A stretch of DNA of 5,719 nucleotides, taken from positions 1 to 5,719 of the forward strand of contig CALJJF010000104.1 in NCBI GenBank assembly GCA_937973935.1. The letters run 5' to 3'. Source of the DNA: MKRK01 sp001896915. GTDB taxonomy: Bacteria; Bacillota; Clostridia; Oscillospirales; Acutalibacteraceae. The notes under the pieces were generated by a model. That model was given only the letters and a program-made list of their open reading frames with translations. It was not told the DNA's origin and did not search any database. How positions within the stretch are numbered: the stretch's first letter is position 1; each line of letters begins with the position of its first letter. This document shows positions 1 to 5,670 of the stretch, piece by piece. The translations under genes and the position numbers were made by a program.

Positions 1-1047
1 CATGAAAACCATGTAAAGGTGTATCTCACACTGAACACGCTCCCCAGAAACGATGAAATCGACCGTCTGTCCCCTTTTATCAAAGCAGTCGCCCATCTGG
101 GAATTGACGCATTCATCATAACAGATTTGGGCACCCTTTCCCTTGTCAAAGAAAACGCGCCCGATGTCGATATCCACATATCCGTCCAAACCGGTATTGT
201 AAACTATCGCTCCGCTTTGTTTTATTACAACCTTGGTGCAAAACGCATTGTATTGGCCAGAGAGCTGACACTCTGCGAAATTTCCGAAATCCGGGCCAAA
301 ACACCCCCGGATCTGGAAATCGAAGCCTTTGTTCATGGTGCCATCTGTATGTCCGTGTCCGGCAGATGTCTGATTTCCAACTATCTGACCGGCAGAGACG
401 CCAACCGGGGTGACTGTGCCCAGCCCTGTCGGTGGAAATATCATTTGGTAGAAGAAAAACGCCCGGGCGAATACATGGAGATTTACGAAGAAAACGGCGG
501 TGCCTATGTGCTCAACGCCAACGATATGTGTCTGATTAACCATATCCCTGCCCTCGCCAAAGCAGGCATCACCAGTCTGAAAATCGAAGGGCGTGCCAAA
601 ACCGATTATTACGTTGCTGTTATCACAAACGCTTACAGAAATGCAGTGGACGGATATTTGACGGAAGGCGAAGGCTATCAGACCCCGGATTGGATTATGA
701 ATGAAGTAGACAAGGTCAGCCACCGCGCCTATACCAAGGGATTTTATTTCGGACCCCCGGAAAACCCGCAAACCTACGACAACGGGGGCTATATCCGCAA
801 TTATGAGTTAATCGCCGTCGCCGAGGATTATTCAGACGGTATCCTGACCGTAATCCAGAAAAACAAATTCTATCCCGGCACCTACGATGTTTTAGAGCCC
901 GGTAATGCACCGTTTGCTATCACTGCCGAGCAGTTGTATGACGAAACCATGAACCCCATAGAAGCCGCACCCCACCCCACTATGAAAGTGAAGTTTCTCT
1001 CCCCGCCTGTGAAAAAGGGAGCTTATCTCAGAATCAAAAAAACATGA
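1..1047 (+). CDS. U32 family protein, TrhP/YrrO/YegQ-like (5'-truncated)
   Basis: The reading frame is open from base 1 (HENHVKVYLTLNTL...), so the GTG at 19 is an internal codon and the true start lies left of the window. Some 348 residues are visible; about 50-60 N-terminal residues are probably missing, since full-length relatives have about 400-420. The U32 signature is present (EAFVHGAICMSVSGRC, bases 322-369), followed by GDCAQPCRW. Its four cysteines, at bases 346, 367, 415 and 427, are those proposed in this family to hold an iron-sulfur cluster. SLKIEGRAKTDYYVA (bases 574-618) is another family hallmark. Roughly the last 90 residues match the small beta-barrel U32 C-terminal domain. 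Members of this branch (E. coli TrhP/YegQ, B. subtilis YrrO) are needed for 5-hydroxyuridine at the tRNA wobble position, despite the 'peptidase/collagenase' label. Membership of U32 is secure; the TrhP assignment rather than another U32 paralogue is inference. Confidence 0.9.
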   Translation, partial: HENHVKVYLTLNTLPRNDEIDRLSPFIKAVAHLGIDAFIITDLGTLSLVKENAPDVDIHISVQTGIVNYRSALFYYNLGAKRIVLARELTLCEISEIRAKTPPDLEIEAFVHGAICMSVSGRCLISNYLTGRDANRGDCAQPCRWKYHLVEEKRPGEYMEIYEENGGAYVLNANDMCLINHIPALAKAGITSLKIEGRAKTDYYVAVITNAYRNAVDGYLTEGEGYQTPDWIMNEVDKVSHRAYTKGFYFGPPENPQTYDNGGYIRNYELIAVAEDYSDGILTVIQKNKFYPGTYDVLEPGNAPFAITAEQLYDETMNPIEAAPHPTMKVKFLSPPVKKGAYLRIKKT

Positions 1048-1079
1048 TCTGTCTGTTTGACAGATCATGTTTTTTATTT
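1036..1079 (+). terminator. Intrinsic terminator of the U32 gene, containing its stop codon
   Basis: CATGATCTGTC (1043-1053) pairs perfectly with GACAGATCATG (1059-1069) around a 5-nt loop. The stem can extend through the A run at 1036-1042 against the T run at 1070-1075. The TGA stop (1045-1047) lies inside the left arm. Because of the flanking A and T runs the hairpin could also stop transcription from the other strand, but no convergent gene is convincing here. Confidence 0.9.
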
Positions 1080-1195
1080 CGGAGTTTTGAGTGGTATCGC
1101 GTAGCTCAATAACATCCTTTGAATCAAATAAATCAGTCGGTACGACAATGACACCCCACTCTCCGCTCATAAAACTCATCCCTTCAAACTATTTC

Positions 1196-1224
1196 TTGCC
1201 AATCAGGAAACAATATCGTATAAT
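1196..1224 (+). promoter_or_regulatory. Sigma-A-type promoter of the sulfur operon
   Basis: TTGCCA (1196-1201) and a perfect TATAAT (1219-1224) are separated by exactly 17 bp, giving a near-consensus housekeeping promoter. It would start transcription near 1231, leaving a leader of about 35 nt before the ATG at 1266. The leader contains GGAGG (1254-1258), 7 nt from that ATG. No riboswitch-like structure fits in such a short leader. The rest of the 218-bp gap after the U32 gene (about 1080-1195) shows nothing I can name. Confidence 0.8.
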
Positions 1225-1234
1225 TCGAATATAC
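1218..1234. promoter_or_regulatory. Candidate repressor operator over the -10 box
   Basis: GTATA (1218-1222) and TATAC (1230-1234) form an inverted repeat centred on base 1226. The core between them is partly symmetric (6 of 8 base pairs match overall) and contains the palindrome ATTCGAAT (1223-1230). The element covers the whole -10 hexamer, a classic repressor position. ArsR/SmtB-family proteins usually bind AT-rich imperfect dyads overlapping their own promoter, and such a protein is encoded at the end of this operon. The sequence shows the dyad; the link to the ArsR protein is inference. Confidence 0.5.
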
Positions 1235-1265
1235 TAATATATAAATACATACTGGAGGTTATCAC

Positions 1266-2255
1266 ATGGGCTTAAAAGTAGTTATCGTAGGCGGTGTTGC
1301 GGGTGGCGCCAGTGCGGCGGCACGGCTGCGCAGAGTGGATGAAAAGGCAGAAATCGTTTTGTTTGAAAAGGGTGAATACATTTCCTTTGCCAACTGCGGT
1401 CTTCCCTATTATATCGGCGGTGTGATCAGCGAAAAAGAAAAGCTGCTGGTTCAGACACCCCAGGGCATGGGCAAGCGTTTTCATATAGATATTCGGGTAA
1501 AAACCCAGGTCACCAAAATCAATATTGAAAGCAAAACCGTAACGGTCAAGGAGGTTCTCACAGGTAAAACCTATGAAGAAAGCTATGACAAGCTGATTCT
1601 TTCACCCGGTGCCGAGCCTGTCCGCCCTCCGATTCCGGGCATTGACAATGCTAAGATTTTCACCCTGCGTAATATCCCCGATACTTATAAAATAAAGGAC
1701 TATATAGACCGGTATCAGCCAAAAAGCGCCGTCATCGTCGGGGCAGGCTTTATCGGGCTGGAAATGGCTGAAAACCTTCATCTGTTGGGCATCAAAACCG
1801 CCGTTGTGGAATTAAGCAGCCACGTCATCGGAGCACTTGATTTTGATATGGCTGCCATCGTCCATCAGCACCTTAAGGCGAAGGGCATTGATTTATACTT
1901 AGAAAACGGTGTAAACGCCTTCGAGGACGACGGAAAGGTCCTCAGCGTGAAGCTGAACAAGGGTGATACGATTGCAACCGACATGGTAATCATGGGTGTC
2001 GGTGTACGCCCCGAAACAAAGCTTGCCGCCGAAGCGGGTCTGGCCATTGGAAACAAATGCAGACCTCCAACGAAGATATCTATGCCGTGGGCGACGCAGT
2101 GGAGATTGCCGATTTCGTCAGCGGCACAGAGGCTCTCATCCCCCTTGCAGGGCCCGCCAACAAGCAGGGCAGAATTGCTGCCAACAACATTTCCGGACGT
2201 CCTGACAGCTTCAAAGGCACACAGGGGACCGCTATCGTCAAGGTGTTTGATTTAA
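1266..2255 (+). CDS. CoA-disulfide/persulfide reductase, N-terminal half of a broken fusion gene
   Basis: Residues 1-263 are a good pyridine nucleotide-disulfide reductase of the CoA-disulfide reductase (CoADR)/NADH-dependent persulfide reductase (Npsr) type. They carry the FAD-binding GGVAGGASAAARLRR (9-23), the single active cysteine C44 in SFANCGLPYYIGG, the second nucleotide-binding motif GAGFIGLEMAENL (about 160-172), and GVGVRPETKLAAEAGL near the end. The enzyme is expected to reduce CoA disulfide or CoA persulfide with NAD(P)H in the cytoplasm. The start is the ATG at 1266 with GGAGG 7 nt upstream. After residue 263 (bases 2052-2054) the frame is wrong: the remaining 66 residues, rich in Pro and Ser, are not family sequence. 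The true continuation is in the frame opening at 2057. This is therefore the 5' part of a pseudogene, or of an intact gene damaged by an assembly error, whose full extent is 1266-3679. Confidence 0.88.
   Translation: MGLKVVIVGGVAGGASAAARLRRVDEKAEIVLFEKGEYISFANCGLPYYIGGVISEKEKLLVQTPQGMGKRFHIDIRVKTQVTKINIESKTVTVKEVLTGKTYEESYDKLILSPGAEPVRPPIPGIDNAKIFTLRNIPDTYKIKDYIDRYQPKSAVIVGAGFIGLEMAENLHLLGIKTAVVELSSHVIGALDFDMAAIVHQHLKAKGIDLYLENGVNAFEDDGKVLSVKLNKGDTIATDMVIMGVGVRPETKLAAEAGLAIGNKCRPPTKISMPWATQWRLPISSAAQRLSSPLQGPPTSRAELLPTTFPDVLTASKAHRGPLSSRCLI
2052..2059 (+). other. Frame-breaking deletion junction in the reductase-rhodanese fusion gene
   Basis: Frame 1266 reads ...LAIGN up to base 2054, and the family sequence resumes as MQTSNEDIYAVGD at 2057 in a different frame. 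Relatives have about nine residues between these points (pattern x-G-G-I-x-V-x-x-x), whereas only two bases lie here. The simplest reading is a loss of about 25 nt (22 or 28 also fit). No canonical slippery heptamer is present, and slippage would not restore the missing strand. The codons on both sides are undamaged. Confidence 0.82.
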
Positions 2256-3679
2256 CCGTAGCAGTAACCGGGAATTCCGAAGAACTGTTACTCAAAAAAG
2301 GCATTCCCTATCAGAAATCCTATACCCATCCGGCTTCCCATGCCAATTATTATCCCGGTGCCATCCCCATGTCTATCAAGCTGATGTTCAACGACGAAGG
2401 CAAAATCCTCGGTGCTCAGCTGGTTGGCTATGACGGTGTTGACAAGCGTACCGATGTGTTTGCCACCGCCATGAGAGCAGGTATGACGGTGTATGATCTG
2501 GAGGAGCTGGAGCTATCTTACGCGCCTCCCTTCTCTTCGGCAAAGGACCCGGTCAATCTTGCCGGTTTTGTTGCCGCCAATATTCTGAAAAAGGATTGTG
2601 AAGTCTTCCACTGGCACGATGTCAAGGAGATCGACACAACCAAAGATATCTTACTGGATGTAAGAACCAAAGATGAATTTGCCCTGAGCACCCTTGAGGG
2701 AGCCGTCAATATTCCTGTCGATGTGCTGCGTGACAACCTTTCGAATCTCCCTAAGGATAAAACGATCTATGTGTTTTGCCAGGTGGGTTTAAGAGGATAT
2801 ATCGCCACACGAATCCTGCTGCAAAACGGGTTTAAAAAGGTGAAAAACCTTAGCGGCGGTTATAAAACTTACTGCAACGCCGTTATCAAAAAAACCGGTG
2901 AAAAAATCGTGAGAAACGAAGACCTGGTTCAGACAAAGTCGGATAAAACCCCTGTGGCAACCATTCAGGTGGATGCTTGCGGTCTGCAATGCCCCGGCCC
3001 CATCTTAAAGGTCTATGACGCCATCAAGGATATGATCGACGGGGATATCGTCGAAATTTTATCCACCGATCCGTCCTTTGCTGAGGATGTTAAGGTCTGG
3101 TGCAAAACCACCGGCAATGAGCTGTTGGATGTGAAGTTTGAAAACAAGGCGTTCAAGGCAACCATCCAAAAGGGTACGGGCACGTCGGAGGAAACACAAA
3201 AAACAACGAAAAATAATAAATCCCTTATTGTGTTCAGCAATGATTTGGACAAAGCCATCGCCACCTTTATCATTGCCAACGGCGCAGCTGCTATGGGTCG
3301 TGAGGTCACTTTGTTTTTCACTTTCTGGGGTTTGAATATTTTAAGAAAACCGAAGGCCGGTAAAGTAAAAAAGGATTTCATTTCAAAAATGTTCGGATTC
3401 ATGATGCCAAAAGGATCCAAAAAGCTTTCTCTGTCCAAAATGAATATGTTCGGCATGGGCGGCGCCATGATCCGAGGGCTTATGAAAAAGAAAAATATTT
3501 CGTCCTTGGAAGAGCTGATAGAACAAGCGATGAAAAACGGCGTCAAACTGGTTGCCTGCACCATGTCCATGGATATTATGGGAATCAAAATGGAAGAGCT
3601 CATTGACGGGGTTACCGTCGGTGGTGTGGCAAGCTTTTTGGGCAGTGCCGAAGACTCTGATATGAGCTTATTTATATAA
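2057..3679 (+). CDS. CoADR C-terminus-rhodanese-TusA-DsrE2, C-terminal part of the broken fusion gene
   Basis: This 540-residue open frame continues the reductase. Residues 1-178 hold the FAD motif YAVGDAVE (9-16) and the CoADR dimerisation domain ending in YAPPFSSAKDPVNLAGFVA. Residues about 187-275 are a rhodanese with active loop CQVGLRG (C241). Residues about 303-372 are a TusA/SirA domain with CGLQCPGPILK (C312). Residues about 388-540 are a DsrE2 domain with FFTFWGLN, a Met/Lys-rich insert, and the cysteine motif ACTMSMDIMG (C501). Together they suggest sulfane sulfur passing between cysteines on one polypeptide. With the upstream half and the missing piece the full protein would be about 812 residues, a size I associate with CoADR-rhodanese-TusA-DsrE2 fusions in Clostridia. 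The ATG at 2057 has only a weak GGA nearby and encodes a conserved internal Met, so it is probably not a real start. The stop TAA (3677-3679) overlaps the AAGGAG of the next gene. Confidence 0.9.
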   Translation: MQTSNEDIYAVGDAVEIADFVSGTEALIPLAGPANKQGRIAANNISGRPDSFKGTQGTAIVKVFDLTVAVTGNSEELLLKKGIPYQKSYTHPASHANYYPGAIPMSIKLMFNDEGKILGAQLVGYDGVDKRTDVFATAMRAGMTVYDLEELELSYAPPFSSAKDPVNLAGFVAANILKKDCEVFHWHDVKEIDTTKDILLDVRTKDEFALSTLEGAVNIPVDVLRDNLSNLPKDKTIYVFCQVGLRGYIATRILLQNGFKKVKNLSGGYKTYCNAVIKKTGEKIVRNEDLVQTKSDKTPVATIQVDACGLQCPGPILKVYDAIKDMIDGDIVEILSTDPSFAEDVKVWCKTTGNELLDVKFENKAFKATIQKGTGTSEETQKTTKNNKSLIVFSNDLDKAIATFIIANGAAAMGREVTLFFTFWGLNILRKPKAGKVKKDFISKMFGFMMPKGSKKLSLSKMNMFGMGGAMIRGLMKKKNISSLEELIEQAMKNGVKLVACTMSMDIMGIKMEELIDGVTVGGVASFLGSAEDSDMSLFI

Positions 3680-3691
3680 GGAGTTGTATAC

Positions 3692-3970
3692 ATGATTGAT
3701 TTGAAGGAATGTGAGAAGCGCAGTGAGCTGTTAAAAGCAATGGCTCATCCCCACCGGCTCTGCATCATCAAGGGTTTGTATGAAAATGCGTGCAACGTAA
3801 CCAAAATGCAGGATTGTCTGAATATTCCCCAGTCCACGGTTTCACAGCATATTGCCAAGCTTCGCGCCGCCGGTATCATAGAAGGAACACGGGAAGGCAA
3901 CGAAATCTGCTATCGGCTGGTGAACGAGGATGCAATACAGATTTTGAAAACCCTGTTTCATCTAAAATAA
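3692..3970 (+). CDS. ArsR/SmtB-family transcriptional repressor, Cys-rich, candidate sulfur sensor
   Basis: This 92-residue winged-helix protein has the ArsR pattern: AMAHPHRLCIIKGL (helices 1-2), then VTKMQDCLNIPQSTVSQHIAKLRAAGII (residues 36-63, the helix-turn-helix), then a wing EGTREGNEICYRL. It has five cysteines (C7, C24, C34, C42, C73). The classic arsenic site ELCVCDL is not present: C34 falls one position off when aligned from the SQH recognition-helix end. The exact Cys spacing of SqrR/BigR sulfane-sulfur sensors is also not obvious. The ATG is 12 bp after the fusion gene, and AAGGAG (3678-3683) overlaps that gene's stop, so translation is probably coupled. Position and content suggest it represses its own operon in response to persulfide or another thiol-reactive signal; this is inference. 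ArsR-family membership is firm. Confidence 0.93.
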   Translation: MIDLKECEKRSELLKAMAHPHRLCIIKGLYENACNVTKMQDCLNIPQSTVSQHIAKLRAAGIIEGTREGNEICYRLVNEDAIQILKTLFHLK

Positions 3971-4028
3971 GTACACAAACTATGATAAAATAAAAATAGT
4001 TATATTTATAATACAATCTTATTCATAG

Positions 4029-4063
4029 AAAAAGCATCTTTCGGATATTCCGAAAGATGCTTT
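4029..4063. terminator. Strong hairpin between convergent transcripts
   Basis: AAAGCATCTTTCGGA (4031-4045) pairs perfectly with TCCGAAAGATGCTTT (4049-4063) around a 3-nt TAT loop. Read on the minus strand the stem is followed by TTTTTC, ending the SurA-like gene only 2 bases after its stop codon. Read on the plus strand it is followed by GTTTAG, a weaker tail, and can still end the sulfur operon. The stretch 3971-4028 before it is very AT-rich and contains nothing else I can support. Confidence 0.9.
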
Positions 4064-4065
4064 GT

Positions 4066-5178
4066 TTAGTCTATTTTGACCTTTTTCAAAACCTTGTCTA
4101 TGGTAACAAGCTTTGACTGGGGCGTAAGCTTGTCAATCAGTTTTTCGTAATAAACGCTTTCATAATCCATTTTGCAGGCGGATTCAATTTCATCAAAGGG
4201 TTTGTATCCGCCGGGTTTTTTGGAAAAGCATTTCATCAAAATAACTGAGCTTTGACCTGAATTCTGCTCAATGAATATATCACTGATCTGACCTGCGCTC
4301 AGTTCCTTGGCCTTCCCGACCATAATCGGGTTGGTCTTGGATGCACTGCTGGCATTTTCCTCACTAAGATCCAAACCCATAATTCTGATTCCGGGAAACT
4401 TTGCTTTGATTTCATCATCACTCTTATTTTGTTTCACCAGTTCCAGAACCTTTACCAATCTTTCTTTTCCCTGTGCTTCTGTGACATTGGTCTCTTTTCC
4501 GTCAATTCTGTAATCATAAGCATAGGATTTTAACACATAAATATCGGTCTTTTTATAGAGCTTTTCTTTTGTGGCTTCATAATGTGCTTTCAGAATGGCT
4601 TTGTCACTTGCCAATTCTTTACCTTCTTTTGATAGCTCTGTTTTCACGTCGATAATCATCTTACTGTGATAATCAGTGAAATATGTACTTTCGTTAAACT
4701 GTTCAACACCGTAGATCGGCTGACCGTTCTTCACCGCTTCAGACCGTTTTTGATTTTCAGCCGCAAATTCCTTCAGAAAATAGCTGTAGGATATATCTGG
4801 GACAACTCCGTTGTCACGGGCAAGAATTTGTTCCGTTTTAATGCGTTTGAGTTTTTCCAGTGCTGTATTTTTTAAGTAATCCGTAGGTGTCTGTCCGTCA
4901 AACTCTGTTGTCCAAAACTTCTTGTCAACAACGGCATTGTATTTTTGCTGAAAATAAGTGATAACGGAAGACCGCTCTGACTGCATTTCCAACTTAAGCT
5001 CAGCCACGACGATCGGCTCCCCGTTGACGGTCGCCACCGTTGCGTTATCACCGACTTTGTTTAATTGGATCAATGTGATGATGATGGCGGCGATAACAAT
5101 TGGTACAATGAGCAATACAGGGATCAGCTTGTTGATAAATGGGATTTCCTTTTTGATTTGCTGTTTTTGCTTCTCCAT
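4066..5178 (-). CDS. Membrane-anchored SurA/PrsA-like foldase (SurA N-terminal domain protein)
   Basis: The product has 370 residues from the ATG at 5178: a short Lys/Gln-rich cytoplasmic tail (1-17), one hydrophobic segment (about 18-39) with no lipobox cysteine, then a long extracytoplasmic part. VATVNGEPIVVAELKLEM (48-65) is the typical opening of the SurA-type chaperone domain, followed by charged helices to about 205. Residues about 208-320 have the rough shape of a parvulin domain (KELSAGQISDIF, SSVILMKCF, GGYKPFDEIESA), but the classical catalytic motifs are not clear. Such proteins help fold exported proteins outside the membrane, as PrsA does. The longer reading from TTG at 5211 is rejected: the ATG has AGGTG 6 nt upstream and the TTG would lie at or before the predicted transcription start. 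The gene ends just before a strong hairpin. The family call is good; isomerase activity is uncertain. Confidence 0.82.
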   Translation of the reverse strand: MEKQKQQIKKEIPFINKLIPVLLIVPIVIAAIIITLIQLNKVGDNATVATVNGEPIVVAELKLEMQSERSSVITYFQQKYNAVVDKKFWTTEFDGQTPTDYLKNTALEKLKRIKTEQILARDNGVVPDISYSYFLKEFAAENQKRSEAVKNGQPIYGVEQFNESTYFTDYHSKMIIDVKTELSKEGKELASDKAILKAHYEATKEKLYKKTDIYVLKSYAYDYRIDGKETNVTEAQGKERLVKVLELVKQNKSDDEIKAKFPGIRIMGLDLSEENASSASKTNPIMVGKAKELSAGQISDIFIEQNSGQSSVILMKCFSKKPGGYKPFDEIESACKMDYESVYYEKLIDKLTPQSKLVTIDKVLKKVKID

Positions 5179-5184
5179 CTTTTT

Positions 5185-5190
5185 CACCTC
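5185..5190 (-). promoter_or_regulatory. Ribosome binding site deciding the SurA-like start
   Basis: On the minus strand GAGGTG lies 6 nt before the ATG at 5178. This favours that start over the TTG 33 bases upstream, which lacks a comparable site. Confidence 0.8.
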
Positions 5191-5207
5191 TACTATTTTT
5201 TCTTCCC

Positions 5208-5230
5208 TCAATGGTATTTTATACCATTGA
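5208..5230. repeat. Perfect 10-bp inverted repeat over the -10 region
   Basis: TCAATGGTAT (5208-5217) and ATACCATTGA (5221-5230) are exact reverse complements around a 3-nt TTT spacer. The repeat spans the predicted -10 box of the minus-strand promoter. No T run follows it on either strand, so it does not look like an intrinsic terminator for the upstream GH94 gene. A repressor operator is the more likely role, but the binding protein is unknown. Confidence 0.7.
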
Positions 5231-5244
5231 TTGCCGTTTGTCCA
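5216..5244 (-). promoter_or_regulatory. Promoter of the SurA-like gene
   Basis: On the minus strand TGGACA (5244-5239; 5 of 6 to TTGACA) and TAAAAT (5221-5216; 5 of 6 to TATAAT) are spaced by 17 bp. Transcription would begin near 5209, about 30 nt before the ATG at 5178. It lies in the 71-bp gap after the GH94 gene, so the SurA-like gene can be expressed on its own. Confidence 0.6.
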
Positions 5245-5249
5245 GTATT

Positions 5250-5670
5250 TTATCCCATCACGACTTCTACATTGACCTCTTTGGCGTCTGTATGGGGCAG
5301 AACAGTTCCTTCCATCAATGTGCCGTCTACTGTTATGGTTTTTACACCGGTGGAAACATGCTCAGGATTTTTGAATGTGATATGATACATGGTACCCTTG
5401 TATCTTCTGCTTACTTTATATCCATCCCATTCAGAACAAATGCAGGGATCTATGAGCAAGCCTTTCAGGACGGGGCGAACTCCCAAAATATATTGGGTAC
5501 CCACCAAATACATCCATGTAACCGTACCACTGAACCATGCCATATCGCCTTCACCCGCTCTCGGGTCAGGATCGATCAGTGTGGTGGATGAAAACGCGTA
5601 GGGCTCGTTGATATATAAGTCTGCGCCGCGCTCCTCACTGGCTACATTGGGCAGGATTTGTCTGTAATAT
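5250..5670 (-). CDS. GH94-type glycoside phosphorylase, C-terminal fragment (5'-truncated)
   Basis: The frame is open from 5669 down to TAA at 5252-5250, giving 139 residues; the start lies beyond the contig end. Sequence runs are typical of the end of the GH94 (alpha/alpha)6 catalytic domain and the jelly-roll after it: ERGADLYINEPYAFSSTTL, RAGEGDMAWFSGTVTWMYL, QYILGVRPVLKGLLIDPC, SEWDGYKVSRRYKGTMYHI and GVKTITVDG. GH94 enzymes split beta-glucosidic disaccharides or oligosaccharides with phosphate (cellobiose, cellodextrin, chitobiose or beta-1,2-glucan phosphorylases), releasing a sugar 1-phosphate in the cytoplasm. The catalytic aspartate is upstream and not visible, so the substrate cannot be assigned. 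The ATG at 5543 is an internal codon within the conserved GDMAWFSG run. Bases beyond 5670 are adapter and do not belong to the gene. Confidence 0.88.

Noticed and set aside
892..1179. Minus-strand open frame of 95 codons whose first third (MSGEWGVIVVPTDLFDSKDV...) lies in the gap after the U32 gene.
   Set aside because: Two thirds of it is antisense to the U32 coding region and it runs straight through a terminator hairpin. The upstream GAAGGG sits too close to the first ATG, and I recognise no family. The first 33 codons look somewhat protein-like and could be a remnant; a protein search with that piece alone would settle it.
2057..2059. Real translation start of a separate CoADR-C/rhodanese/TusA/DsrE2 protein.
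   Set aside because: This Met is the conserved internal Met of the family, lies in the middle of the FAD domain, and has only a weak GGA upstream.
2049..2060. Programmed ribosomal frameshifting as an explanation for the two frames of the fusion gene.
   Set aside because: GGA AAC AAA TGC contains no canonical X XXY YYZ slippery heptamer, no stimulatory hairpin is evident, and slippage would still leave about nine conserved residues missing.
3013..3693. 226-codon open frame on the minus strand.
   Set aside because: It is fully antisense to the TusA and DsrE2 domains, which have clear family motifs. Its composition (many Ser, Pro and Ile) is typical of a shadow frame.
3975..4000. AACTAT...ATAGTT weak inverted repeat just after the ArsR gene.
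   Set aside because: The arms are 6 bp, AT-only apart from one pair, with a 12-nt loop; this is expected by chance in so AT-rich a stretch, and a far stronger hairpin follows at 4031.
5179..5211. N-terminal extension of the SurA-like protein from TTG at 5211.
   Set aside because: The ATG at 5178 has a proper ribosome binding site, and the TTG falls at or before the predicted transcription start.
5211..5591. Plus-strand open frames across the right end (5065-5385, 5211-5591, 5389-5601).
   Set aside because: They are antisense to the GH94 fragment and the start region of the SurA-like gene, and show no family motif or ribosome binding site.
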